Assembly (NCBI RefSeq): GCF_003286085.1
Contig: NW_020825424.1
Span: 124,001 to 188,000 of the forward strand
Direction of reading: 5' to 3'
Source: Drosophila persimilis
Lineage: Eukaryota > Arthropoda > Insecta > Diptera > Drosophilidae
Length of the DNA stretch: 64,000 nucleotides
Of the stretch, positions 44,918 to 56,334 are shown piece after piece. The translations under genes and the position numbers were made by a program. Within the stretch, counting starts at the first letter, position 1, and every line of letters starts with the position of its first letter. The notes under the pieces are model-generated. The model did no database searches. It had not been told where the DNA came from and saw only the letters and a program-made list of their open reading frames with translations.

Positions 44918-47900
44918 GGCAGCATGCGCTGCTCTCTTGCTCCACCTAGCCAATTGTGGAGCCGACATAGTCCTCATTCAGGAGCCCTGGATCCTCGGAA
45001 ACAGGGTCTCTGGTCTGAGGACTCCTGACTAAAGGCTATACGTAGCTGACTCCGCAGGTAAAACTCGCACTTGCATCCTTGCAAAAAGAGATTTGCACTT
45101 ATTTTTGCTCCCAAATTTCATCAATGAAGACCAAACAGCAGTGAGCCTCGAAGGCCAGGGGTGCTCACTGAGAATCTGCTCCACGTACATGGGTCACGAC
45201 CAACCAGACCCCCCTCCACAGGCGCTCAGGGCGCTAATCACAGACTGCGAGGCCAAGGACACCGGCCTAATCGTAGGGTGCGACGCCAATGCACACCACT
45301 GCCAGTGGGGAAGCACTGACACCAACGAAAGGGGTGAGTACCTTTTCAACTATTTACTGATCACTCAGATGGTCCTTTTAAATAGGGGGAGTGATCCCAC
45401 CTTCATTATTAAAAACCGCAAGGAGGTCCTGGACCTCACACTTGCCTCTCATGAGTTACATGCGAACATCGTATCCTGGAGCGTCCTGGAAGAGCACTCC
45501 TTCTCGGACCACAGGTACGTGGAAACCGTATTCTCTTTTTCACTACCGAGACCAGCTCAATTTCGGAACCTTAGGCGGACAAACTGGGCTCGGTACTCAG
45601 ACCACCTCTGTCGTGTTCTCCCTGAGACTCCACCTGAGGAGGAGATTTCCAGGGAAGCCACGACTCATCTTGTTAAACTATTTACCGACGCCTGCAATGA
45701 GGCGCTCGATAAATCCTGCCCCTCTAGCAAGAGCAGAGGCCGGAAGAAACCTGAATGGTGGAATCCGAAGCTGAGGGAACTCCGGAAAGCCTCCCGGAGA
45801 CTCTTCCATAAAGCTAAGGCTGAAAACGCTGAGCAGAACTGGGCCGACTACACGGCCAGTCTGTCAGTTTACAATAAAGAACTGAGGAAAGCCAAACGCG
45901 CCTCTTGGCGTAAGTTCTGTAGCGACATTGAGAATAACTCGGAAGCCTCGCGCTTGCGCAAATTTCTCTCGAAGACTACACCCACTCTGGGCTACCTGAA
46001 GAACGCCGACCAATCATGGACAACGTCCAGCAATGAGTCGCTAAATCTTCTCCTTAACACCCACTTTCCCGGCTGCGATGAAAACAGACCACACTACATC
46101 GCGGCTCCCTCCGTTGCCTCAAGTGTTATCATGAATCTGCTAAGCCAGGAGAACATTTCCTGGGCAATAAAAAGCTTCAAACCATACAAGTCTGCGGGAC
46201 CAGATGGCATCATCCCTGCCCAACTGATTCACGCTGGACAAAAAGCCACTAATTGGCTCAAAAGGATATACGAGGGAATCTTCTCCCAGGGATATATCCC
46301 GGAAACCTGGCTTCATACCAAAGTCGTCTTCATCCCCAAGGCAGGCAAGCCCTCGCACACTGCCCCCAAAGATTTGAGACCCATAAGTCTATCGTCCTTC
46401 CTTCTGAAGACGATGGAACGGTTTTTGGGGATGCATCTCACGGTAAATATTCCGCCTAGTCTACTCTGACTCCCAGCATGCCTATCGGAAAGGAAGATCC
46501 ACCGAAACGGCCCTACACACGATCACATCGATCATAGAAGCGTCCCTCAACTGTAAGGAGTACACCCTGGTAGCCTTCCTCGACATAGAATAACATCCTC
46601 CCGACCGCCATCACGGGTGCACTGACGGACCTGGGTGTTGACTCCCGGACGGTGAGCCTGATCGATCAGATGCTACAATGCAGGACGGTTGAGGCATCAC
46701 TGGGGACGTCAACGTCCACCAGATTTGTCAGTAGAGGCACCCCGCAGGGCGGAGTCCTCTCGCCCCTCCTATGGAACGTGGCAGTGAACGAACTGCTGCG
46801 AGAGATATAGGGGGCTGGCTGCCGCGTGGTGCCGTATGCGGACGATGTTGCTATAGCATTCTCGGGTAAATTCCCGCAGACGCTGTGTGAGTGCCTGACA
46901 AGCACACTCATGAAGATGTCAAAATGGGCAGACAAATGCGGTCAAGGCGTCAACCCGTCTAAAACGGAACTGGTGCTCTTCACTAGGAAGTACAAAGTTC
47001 CGGCACTGATTCCCCCAAGACTATGTGGGGAAGCGCTAATCTTCAGCAACAACGCCAAGTATCTTGGTCTAATCCTCGATAGAAAGCTCGATTGAAAATT
47101 GAGCATAGAGGATAGAGTAAAGAAGGCCATAGTAGCCCTCTATACTTGCAGGAAAGCCATCGGACTAAGATGGGGAATGACCCCCTATATAGTTCGGTGG
47201 CTTTACACCACCATCATACGACCGATCATGCTCTATGGAGCGGTAGTATGGTGGCCAGCCTTAGACAAAAGGACATGCCTCAATAAACTCAGCAGAGTTC
47301 AACGCATGGCAGAGCTATGCATAACTGGCGGGCTACGCACTACTCCAGGGGAAGCCCTGGATACTGTGCTGGACCTCCTCCCCATAGATCTCATGGGAGG
47401 GAAAGTGGCAACACTTGCCGCACTCAGAATTAGAGAAGCCAGACTGTGGAAAGCGTCCGCGGTTGGGCACTCGGGAATCCTGACGAGACACCCGCAATTA
47501 CCAGAGAGGACAGATTATTGTGTCCCTAGTGATCACCTCTCGACGCCTTTCCAGGTACACTGATGGCTCAAAGTTAGACGGCCGCGTGGGAGGCGGAGTC
47601 TACTGCAGCGAGCTGAACATCAGTCATTGCTTCAGGCTCCCGGACCACTGCAGTGTGTTCCAAGCGGAGGTTGTAGCCATCAAGGAGGCCATTTCCATCG
47701 TCTCCAAACTACTTCTAGACACGCACTTAGTGTGCGTTTTCTCGGACAGCCAAGGAGTTATTAAAGCTCTAGGCACAATATGGTCGAACTCAGCGACTGT
47801 AAATGACTGCCGCAGGTCTCTGCACGAGATCGCAGATCAGTTAGACCTCTTCCTTATATGGATCCCAGGCCACAGGGACATCGAGGGGAACGACGCCGCC

Positions 47901-48392
47901 GACAAGCTAGCAAGGCAGGGTACTACAATTCCTCTCCTTATGGAGAGGAAGCAGGTAGCGATGCCTCTGGCTACGTGCAGGCTCCTCACGCACGAATTAT
48001 TTGAGCAAAATGCCAATAGGAGATGGCAGCAAACCGTTTCCTGTAAAATCTCAAGATTGATATGGCCATATCGATCGAAGAAGCGCTCAGCCGAGCTGTA
48101 TAGGCTCAGCAGAGCACAGTGCTCTGCAGTTACTCGAGCCATTACGGGACACTGGCAGATCGGCACTCATGCCTCTAGACTGTCAATCCCTCATAACGAC
48201 TTCTGCAGGAGTTGTCGCGACGAGGAAGAGGAGGAATCGGTCCCCCACTTCTTCTGCCACTGCCCGACCCTTGGAAATCGTCGTCTTCGTATTCTCGGGG
48301 CCGCTTTCCTCACAGACACTTCGGACCTGTCCGAAATCAAACCGGGGACCTTGTCCAGATACAGCCAAGCCTCCGGATGGGACTGCCCTTAA
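44895..48392 (+). pseudogene. LINE ORF2: endonuclease, reverse transcriptase, RNase H
   Basis: The frame overlaps the end of ORF1. The APE-type endonuclease includes ADIVLIQEPW, VGCDANAHHCQWGSTDTNER and EEHSFSDHRYVETVF. Reverse transcriptase follows with SAGPDGIIPAQL, VVFIPKAGKPSH, PQGGVLSPLLW and the catalytic YADDVAIAFSG near 46,833. RNase H is at about 47.55-47.93 kb (YTDGSKLDGRVGGGVY, WIPGHRDIEGNDAADKLA) and a zinc motif near 48.2 kb (CRSCRDEEEEESVPHFFCHC). Clear breaks: a stop near 45,028, frame changes near 46,465 and 46,590, stops near 46,810 and 47,094, and a frame change near 47,540. Not active as it stands. Confidence 0.85.
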
Positions 48393-48485
48393 TTTGCAAC
48401 AGCCTGTTTCTCCACGGCTTTTTAGGCACTGGGAAGGGGCAGACTCTCCCAGACTATCGCCTGAACCTAACCTAAACTAACCTAG

Positions 48486-48837
48486 CTGGGTGGGTTTGTT
48501 CGCGGTCCCGCGTTATCTCGTACGCTACTATCAATTGGGTCAGTTCTCGCAACGTCTCGAACTCATGTCTACGGGGAACAGTTGGTATTCCGGCCGAAGG
48601 TTCTCGTAGATCCTGTCCAGCTCTCTGTGTGGAGTATACTGAGCCCGTTGCATCATGAGTCGGAGGTCGATCAAGTAGTCCTGAAAGGCTTCTCGGGGTC
48701 GTTGGTGACGGGAGCGGATCGTATCTTCCAAGCGCTGAAAGTATCGCGGGGGTAGGAAGAACTCCAAGAACTCCTTCCGGAACTCGGTCAATGGCTTGCC
48801 TTGCATCTGGAACGTCCTAAACCATCCTAAACCTTTG
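48486..48837 (-). mobile_element. Element A2, last gag part
   Basis: The end of A2 after the LINE, encoding the gag helical domain on the minus strand (PREAFQDYLIDLRLMMQRAQ). It abuts tttgtactgaatg, the sequence that follows position 10,695 in the uninterrupted locus. Confidence 0.85.
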
Positions 48838-48954
48838 TACTGAATGATTCCCAGAGCCAGTTCTGAACGGCTCCAAGTGATAGTTCAGGGCCCACTTCGA
48901 TGTTGTGTTCCTAACAGATTCTCCCTTCTTTTCAGGTCTCCCCACCCCACCCCA

Positions 48955-49798
48955 CAACGCCACAAAAAGATTTCAAAACTTCGCCCCGCTCACTTCCGCC
49001 CCCACAAAGGCCGAAAATCTGTGGCATCCACATTTTTAAAGATACGATAAAACCAAAAACGCAGAATCGTAGAGGATGTTTATATGTTCTAGAATGTAAA
49101 ATCTTAACCAGATCGTATAATTATTATAGCCAGAATCAAGAAAAAAATTTCATTCTTCCTCGCTCTGTCTCTCTCTAACACACAGGTTTTATGGTCGGTT
49201 TTGCCAATTGCAAAATATGAGTTCAAGGATCTCAGAACCTATAAGAGCCAGAGCAACGAAATTTGGTATCCACACTCCTGTGATATCGGACCATGACCGT
49301 TTTATGTCAAAATTTCGCCACACCCCCCTCCGGCCCCGCAAATGACGAAAATCTGGGGTATCCACAAATCTCAGAGACTATTATCGCTAGAGTAACCAAA
49401 TTTGGTATCCGCACTTCCGTTAGATCTCACTATAAAGCGTATATCTCAGAATTACGCCCCACCCCCTTCCGCCCCCACAAAGGAAAATCTGTTGCATTCA
49501 CAATATTGCACATTCGAGAAAACTAAAAACGCAGAATCATAGAGAATGACTATATCTATCCGGTTGCAGAATTTGGATCAGATCGGATAATTTTTATAGC
49601 CAATAGGAACAAATCAATTTGCAGTGGCTACGCAGCGCCCGACGTCACGCACAGACTGATTTTCTGTCTCTCTCGCACGCACTCTTTGTCGTGTCGTTTA
49701 ATATTAGCGGCGTCTGCCGGAGGAGAGCCATACTGACTTAGTATCGGGTATAACTGTAGAGTTGCGGTGTCCGCAGCAACTCACAACGTTCCCCCTCG
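48955..49798 (+). mobile_element. DINE-1 copy H5, 5'-truncated
   Basis: The same truncated form as H2, H8 and H12, ending in the GAGTTGC/GCAACTC hairpin and CCCCCTCG. It was duplicated with the block and did not insert anew. Confidence 0.85.
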
Positions 49799-50298
49799 TT
49801 TTAAATTTGGTTGTTGCGGGGAGGCGGAATCTCTTCACGAACTCTCGCCATTTTGCTGCTACTTGTCATGAGAATTGGAAAAAACATTGAAACAAAGAAA
49901 GGATCTGCCACCACTAATGGTAATAATTGCCCCCCGGCTATCATCTTTTCACGCAATGATCAGAATTATAGAACAAATTGCCTTCATCCATGTTTAGCTA
50001 AACTTTTGTTTTCTCCGTTTTTTTCTTACTCACTCATATTAAAACCAAATTTAATCCATCAAAAGTCAATAAGTAAAACGATTACCTGGGAAAAGATTAT
50101 AAATAAATGAGCTTGTGACTACTTAGAATTTAGACGGATTGCTCCTTATCGGTGATGTTCGACTGAATTAAGCATTTTGGCTGATATACTTGACTCGAGA
50201 GCTGACACACTGATAATGTTATCGCCAGATTTCCCTCAAAACATTCCTATAAAATCACAGTCAAAAGGTGCAATGCCTTCAATCGAAAAAGTATTAGC

Positions 50299-51092
50299 AT
50301 GGTGAACGTTTAAAGCAGTCTACTTGTCTGTGGACTGGTACTTGTCAGTGTCGCACAACTGAAAGACGGAGATGTCCTGCAAGATTACCAGCGTTTAAAA
50401 AGGCTCCGCCCGCTGGGAGTCGAGTTTGCCGAACACTTCCGTAATGCATCGCTCCCGGACTTGGATCTATTCCACCCCCGAATACCCAGTCAGGAGGATC
50501 TGTTGTGTTTCGCGGACATGGCGCAGTTCATGCAGGCGCTCACTGCTGGAAAATTATGGGCCCTTAAGAGTAAGTAAATAATGAAAATTATATTCAAGTG
50601 AATGAGAACTGAAGTTGACGAATTTTGTGAGCAGTGATCGATGCTTGGGGCTCCATTCCCTCAGGTGTGCTGTCCGGCAATGCCTACCATCTGGCTAACT
50701 TCGATGAGTGTGTCAAGATCAGCGAGGAGATGACCAGTAGTCACAGCATACATGGAAAATACTGTTTTCTAATTGTACCCGCCGTATCCATTTCGATCAA
50801 GATCGCATCTTGCTTTCCGGCTTCCTGCTCTGCGGCACATATGGATACGTTTCTGGAGTAGTTAATGCAGAATTTGTTGAACTCAAGCAGCACAAATATA
50901 AAATTCAGCGAGGCCAGCTGTCAGACAAGTGAATCGAAACCTTGGGATGGAATGACCATTTTCACAGTGTAATCTTCCACATCGTCGACAGCAAATCGAA
51001 TCCGAACGTGATCAGTTGTCTTGATGGAATCCGCTGCATGTCCCTGTTCTGGGTGGTTCTTGGACATGGAGTCGGATATGCTATACCCATAT
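50299..51092 (+). pseudogene. nrf-6-like pseudogene, copy 1
   Basis: Exon 1 from the ATG at 50,299, GTAAGT intron, and exon 2 from about 50,639 (IDAWGSIPSGVLSGNAYHLA), then the end of exon 4 (LDGIRCMSLFWVVLGHG). Relative to copy 0, about 217 bp covering exon 3 and the start of exon 4 are missing in one step, and the C-terminal exons are absent. One base is lost in the signal peptide (near 50,310), and a stop follows FLE near 50,859. Dead copy. Confidence 0.85.
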
Positions 51093-51186
51093 AGGTGCAA
51101 CTGCAAATAAAGCTAAGGGTGTTTTAGCGTTCATCAAGCGTTGGTGGAGCCCCCAGGCTGTTATTGAATCCGTGCAAAAGCAATTT
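51093..51186 (+). mobile_element. LINE sliver after nrf copy 1
   Basis: A shortened version of 13,159-13,345 with two internal deletions, running directly into the TTATACCCG start of a DINE-1. The same junction is present in units 2 and 3. Confidence 0.8.
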
Positions 51187-52185
51187 TTATACCCGATACT
51201 CAAAATGAGTATTGGGGTATATTAGATTTGTGGTAAAAGTGGATGTGTGTAACGTCCAGAAGGAATCGTTTCCGACCCCATAAAGTATATATATGCTTGA
51301 TCAGCATCAATAGCCGAGTCGATTGAGCCCTGTCTGTCTGTCCGTCTGTCCGTCCGTCCGTCTGTCCGTCTGTCCGTCCCCTTCAGCGCCTAATGCTCAA
51401 AGACTATAAGAGCTAGAGCAACGATGTTTTCGATCCAGACTTCTGTGATATGTCACTGCTACAAAAATATTTCAAAACTTTGCCCCGCCCACTTCCGCCC
51501 CCACAAAGGGCGTAAATCTGTGGCATCCACAATTTTAAAGATACGAGAAAACCAAAAACTCAGAATCGTAGAGAATGACCATATCTTTTAGACTGCAGCA
51601 TCTGAATTGGATCGTATCATTATTATAGCCAGCATCAAGAAAACAATTTCATTTTTTCTCGCCCTGTCTCTCTCTAACACACACGTAGCATAGGCGGCTT
51701 TGCTTAGAGTAAAACATTAGCGCCTAGATCTCAGAGACTATAAAAGCTAGAGCAACCAAATTTGGTATCCACACTCCTAATATATCGGACCGAGACGAGT
51801 TTGTTTCAAAATTTCGCCACACCCCCTTCCGCCCCCGCAAAGGATGCAAATATGGCGATATTCACAAATCTCAGAGACTATTAAGGCTAGAGTAACCAAA
51901 TTTGGTATCCACACTCTTAATATATCGGACCGAGACGAGTTTGTTTCAAAATTTCGCCACACCCCCTTCCGCCCCCGCAAAGGACGAAAATCTGGGGCAT
52001 CCACAAATCTCAGAGACTATGAAGGTTAGAGTAACCAAATTTGGTATCCGCACTGCTGTTGGATCTCACTATAAAACGTATATCTCAGAATTTCGCCCCA
52101 CCCCCTTCCGCCCACACAAAGGACGAAAATCTGTTGCATCCACAATATTGCAGATTAGAGAAAACTAAAAACGCAGAATCATAGA
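51187..52185 (+). mobile_element. DINE-1 copy H6, 3'-truncated (pair P1)
   Basis: Plus-strand DINE-1 from the 5' hairpin through the microsatellite and the repeated CCAAATTTGGTATCC blocks, ending at gaatcatagac, where H7 begins in opposite orientation. Two near-identical blocks of about 124 bp with gaccgagacgagtttgtttc lie in tandem inside it (near 51,790 and 51,930). Confidence 0.85.
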
Positions 52186-53292
52186 CGAGGGGGAACGTTG
52201 TGAGTTGCTGCGGACACCGCAACTCTACAGTTATACCCGATACTAAGTCAGTATGTCTCTCCTCCGGCAGACGCCGCTAATATTAAACGACACGACAAAG
52301 AGTGCGTGCGAGAGAGACAGAAAATCAGTCTGAGCGTGACGTCAGGCGCTGCGTAGCCAGTGCAAATTGATTTGTTTCCTTTCGCTATAAAAATGATCTG
52401 ATCTGATCCAGATTCAGCAATCTGATAGATATGGTCGTTATCTATGATTCTGCGTTTTTAGTTTTCTCGAATGTGCAATATTGTGAATGCAACAGATTTT
52501 CGTTCTTTGTGTGGGCGGAAGGGGGTGGGGCGAAATTCTGAGATATACGTTTTATAGTGAGATCCAACAGCAGTGCGGATACCAAATTTGGTTACTCTAG
52601 CTTTAATAGTCTCTGAGATTTGTGAATATCCCCAGATTTGCATTCTTTGCGGGGGCGGAAGGGGGTGTGGCGAAATTTTGAAACAAACTCGTCTCGGTCC
52701 GATATATTTGGAGTGTGGATACCAAATTTGGTTGCTCTAGCTTTTATAGTCTCTGAGATCTAGGCGCTAATGTTTTACTCTAAGCAAAGCCGCCTATGCT
52801 ACGTGTGTGTTAGAGAGAGACAGGGCGAGAAAAAATGAAATTGTTTTCTTGATGCTGACTATAATAATAATACGATCCAATTCAGATTCTGTAGTCTAAA
52901 AGATATGGTCATTCTCTACGATTCTGCGTTTTTGGTTTTCTCGTATCTTTAAAATTGTGGATGCCACAGATTTACGCCCTTTGTGGGGGCGGAAGTGGGC
53001 GGGGCAAAGTTTTGAAATATTTTTGTAGCAGTGACATATCACAGAAGTCTGGATCGAAAACATCGTTGCTCTAGCTCTTATAGTCTTTGAGCATTAGGCG
53101 CTGAAGGGGACGGACAGACGGACGGACGGACAGACGGACAGACAGACAGGGCTCAATCGACTCGGCTATTGATGCTGATCAAGCATATATATACTTTATG
53201 GGGTCGGAAACGATTCCTTCTGGACGTTACACACATCCACTTTTACCACAAATCTAATATACCCCAATACTCATTTTGAGTATCGGGTATAA
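52186..53292 (-). mobile_element. DINE-1 copy H7, full length (pair P1)
   Basis: Minus-strand DINE-1, tail to tail with H6. All terminal features are present. Confidence 0.85.
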
Positions 53293-53386
53293 AAATTGCT
53301 TTTGCACGGATTCAATAACAGCCTGGGGGCTCCACCAACGCTTGATGAACGCTAAAACACCCTTAGCTTTATTTGCAGTTGCACCT

Positions 53387-54180
53387 ATATGGGTATAGCA
53401 TATCCGACTCCATGTCCAAGAACCACCCAGAACAGGGACATGCAGCGGATTCCATCAAGACAACTGATCACGTTCGGATTCGATTTGCTGTCGACGATGT
53501 GGAAGATTACACTGTGAAAATGGTCATTCCATCCCAAGGTTTCGATTCACTTGTCTGACAGCTGGCCTCGCTGAATTTTATATTTGTGCTGCTTGAGTTC
53601 AACAAATTCTGCATTAACTACTCCAGAAACGTATCTATATGTGCCGCAGAGCAGGAAGCCGGAAAGCAAGATGCGAACTTGATCGAAATGGATACGGCGG
53701 GTACATTTAGAAAACAGTACTTTCCATGTATGCTGTGACTACTGGTGATCTCCTCGCTGATCTTGACACACTCATCGAAGTTACCCAGATGGTAGGCATT
53801 GCCGGACAGCACTCCTGAGGGAATGGAGCCCCAAGCATCGATCACTGCTCACAAAATTCGTCAACTTCAGTTCTCATTCACTTGAATATAATTTTCATTA
53901 TTTACTTACTCTTAAGGGCCCATAATTTTCCAGCAGTGAGCGCCTGCATGAACTGCGCCATGTCCGCGAAACACAACAGATCCTCCTAACTGGGTATTCG
54001 GGGGTGGAATAGATCCAAGTCCGGGAGCGATGCATTACGGAAGTGTTCGGCAAACTCGACTCCCAGCGGGCGGAGCCTTTTTAAACGCTGGTAATCTTGC
54101 AGGACATCTCCGTCTTTCAGTTGTGCGGCTCTGACAAGTACCAGTCCGCAGACAAGTAGACTGCTTAAAACGTTCACCAT
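53387..54180 (-). pseudogene. nrf-6-like pseudogene, copy 2
   Basis: Minus-strand copy with the ATG at 54,180. It shares the exon 3 deletion and the stop after FLE with copies 1 and 3. It has its own stop in exon 1 where the other copies read PSQEDL (near 53,990). It keeps the GTAAGT donor and the gtgagcag acceptor. A LINE sliver lies at 53,293-53,386. Dead copy. Confidence 0.85.
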
Positions 54181-54698
54181 GCTAATACTTTTTCGATTGA
54201 AGGCATTGCACCTTTGGGTGATTTTATAGGAATGAGACTGTGATTTTAAAGGAATGTTTTGAGGGAAATCTGGTGATAACATTATCAGTGTGTCAGCTCT
54301 CGAGTCAAGTATATCAGCCAAAATGCTTAATTCAGTCGAACATCACCGATAAGGAGCAATCCGTCTAAATTCTAAGTAGTCACAAGCTCATTTATTTATA
54401 ATCTTTTCCCAGGTAATCGTTTTACTTATTGACTTTTGATGGATTAAATTTGGTTTTAATATGAGTGAGTAAGAAAAAAACGGAGAAAACAAAAGTTTAG
54501 CTAAACATGGATGTAGACAATTTGTTCTATAATTCTGATCATTGCGTGAAAAGATGATAGCCGGGGTGCAATTATTACCATTAGTGGTGGCAGATCCTTT
54601 TTTGTTTCAATGGTTTTTCCAATTCTCATGACAAGTAGCAGCAAAATGGCGAGAGTTCGTGAAGAGATTCAGCCTCCCGGCAACAACCAATTTTAAAA
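54181..54698 (-). other. 5' flank of nrf copy 2
   Basis: AT-rich upstream flank shared by all four copies (about 11,653-12,125, 49,799-50,298 and 59,090-59,603). It probably held the promoter of the original gene; I see no certain TATA box. No other gene. Confidence 0.5.
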
Positions 54699-55544
54699 CG
54701 AGGGGGAACGTTGTGAGTTGCTGCGGACACCGCAACTCTACATTTATACCCGATACTTAGTCAGTATGGCTCTCCTCCGGCAGAGGCCGCTAATATTAAA
54801 CGACACGACAAAGAGTGCGTGCGAGAGAGACAGAAAATCAGTCTGAGCGTGACGTCGGGCGCTGCGTAGCCACCGCAAATTGATTTCTTGCTTCTGGCTA
54901 CAAAAATGATCCGATCTGATCCAGATTCAGTAATCTGATAGATGTGGTCATTATCTATGATTCTACGTTTTTAGTTTTCTCGAATGTGCAATATTGTGAA
55001 TGCAACAGATTTTCGTCCTTTGTGGGGGCGGAAGGGGGTGGGGCGAAATTCTGAGATATACGCTTTATAGTGAGATCTAACGGAAGTGCAATCCAGTGCG
55101 GATACCAAATTTGGTACTCTAGCGATAATAGTCTCTGAGATTTGTGGATTTTCGTCCTTTGCGGGGGCGGAAGGGGGTGTGCCGAAATTTGGACACGAAA
55201 CGGTCAAGGTCCGATATCACAGGAGTGTGGATACCAAATTTGGTTGCTCTTGCTCTTATATGTTCTGAGATCCTTGAACTCATATTTTGCAATTGGCAAA
55301 ACCGACCATAAAACCTGTGTGTTAGAGAGAGACAGAGCGAGGAAGAATGAAATTGTTTTCTTGATTCTGACTATAATAATTATACGATCTGGTTAAGATT
55401 TTACATTCTAGAACATATAAACATCCTCTACGATTCTGCGTTTTTGGTTTTATCGTATCTTTAAAAATGTGGATGCTACAGATTTTCGGCCTTTGTGGGG
55501 GCGGAAGTGGGCGGGGCGAAGTTTTGAAATCTTTTTGTGGCGTT
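54699..55544 (-). mobile_element. DINE-1 copy H8, 5'-truncated
   Basis: Inverted counterpart of H12, the same truncated form as H2 and H5. Confidence 0.85.
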
Positions 55545-55666
55545 GTGGGGTGGGGTGGGGAGACCTGAAAAGAAGGGAGAATCTGTTAGGAACACAACAT
55601 CGAAGTGGGCCCTGAACTATCACTTGGAGCCGTTCAGAACTGGCTCTGGGAATCATTCAGTACAAA

Positions 55667-56334
55667 GGTTTAGTATGGTTTAGGACGTTCCAGATGCAAG
55701 GCAAGCCATTGACCGAGTTCCGGAAGGAGTTCTTGGAGTTCTTCCTACCCCCGCGATACTTTCAGCGCTTGGAAGATACGATCCGCTCCTGTCACCAACG
55801 ACCCCGAGAAGCCTTTCAGGACTACTTGATCGACCTCCGACTCATGATGCAACGAGCTCAGTATACTCCAGACAGAGAGCTGGACAGGATCTACGAGATC
55901 CTTCGGCCGGAATACCAACTGTTCCCCGTAGACATGAGTTCGACACGTTGCGAGAACTGACCCAATTGATAGTAGCGTACGAGACAACGCGGGACCGCGA
56001 ACAAAACCTCCCAGCTAACGACCGCCCAAATACGAAAGCCAGAACGCCATCATACCAAGGACCCGTATTATCCACCCCACAGCATGTAGTGACCCAGGAT
56101 GGAGACCGGCCGGTGAACACACGCCGGGCCTGCCGGAATTGCGGGGAGGAAGGTCATTTCAGCAGTTCATGCAGGAATCGGCGAGTGCTATTCTGTTGGG
56201 AGTGTGGCCGCCGCGGCATCCGGACGATCGACTGCTGTAGGCTATCCGAGTCGGGAAACGGGCCGAGTCTCCGCTCGTCAGGGAACCGATCGGAGACATA
56301 CCTCCAGGGCCCCCAGGAGTAACTCATCCCTTAG
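55667..56334 (+). mobile_element. Element A piece A3
   Basis: A gag piece of element A, oriented plus because the whole unit is inverted. It encodes the helical gag domain and the CCHC knuckles. It ends at ctcatcccttag, within about 15 bp of the site where element B entered A2. It lacks the LINE that interrupts A2. Broken fossil. Confidence 0.85.

Larger units (their letters stand above)
43064..48485 (+). mobile_element. LOA-like LINE, full-length, damaged
   Basis: Plus-strand non-LTR retrotransposon of about 5.4 kb inserted in A2. It has a 5' untranslated region (43,064-43,510), ORF1, ORF2 with endonuclease, reverse transcriptase, RNase H and zinc motif, a short 3' region, and a tail of CCTAACCTAAACTAACCTA-type repeats. 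The left flank stops at tatttgggcg and the right resumes at agctggg. The uninterrupted element A copies at 57.77 and 56.02 kb read gggcggtcgttagctggg, so a few target bases were lost and I see no clear target duplication. Same family as the truncated LINE at 22.72 kb. Confidence 0.85.
16563..48837 (-). mobile_element. Element A piece A2 with nested insertions
   Basis: A minus-strand piece of element A (about 1.3 kb when the insertions are ignored), covering part of the pol linker, protease and gag. It survives as three parts: 16,566-17,111, 42,691-43,063 and 48,486-48,837. Between them lie element B and a full-length LINE. No LTR of element A is visible at either end, so this is a fragment and not a whole insertion. 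It is the oldest layer of the nest. Broken. Confidence 0.85.
48838..51186 (+). repeat. nrf block, unit 1 (+)
   Basis: Copy of 10,696-13.2 kb: non-coding flank, truncated DINE-1 (H5), nrf-like pseudogene and a LINE sliver. With the following DINE-1 pair it is a direct repeat of unit 3 and its pair at an offset of about 9,290-9,305 bp. Confidence 0.85.
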
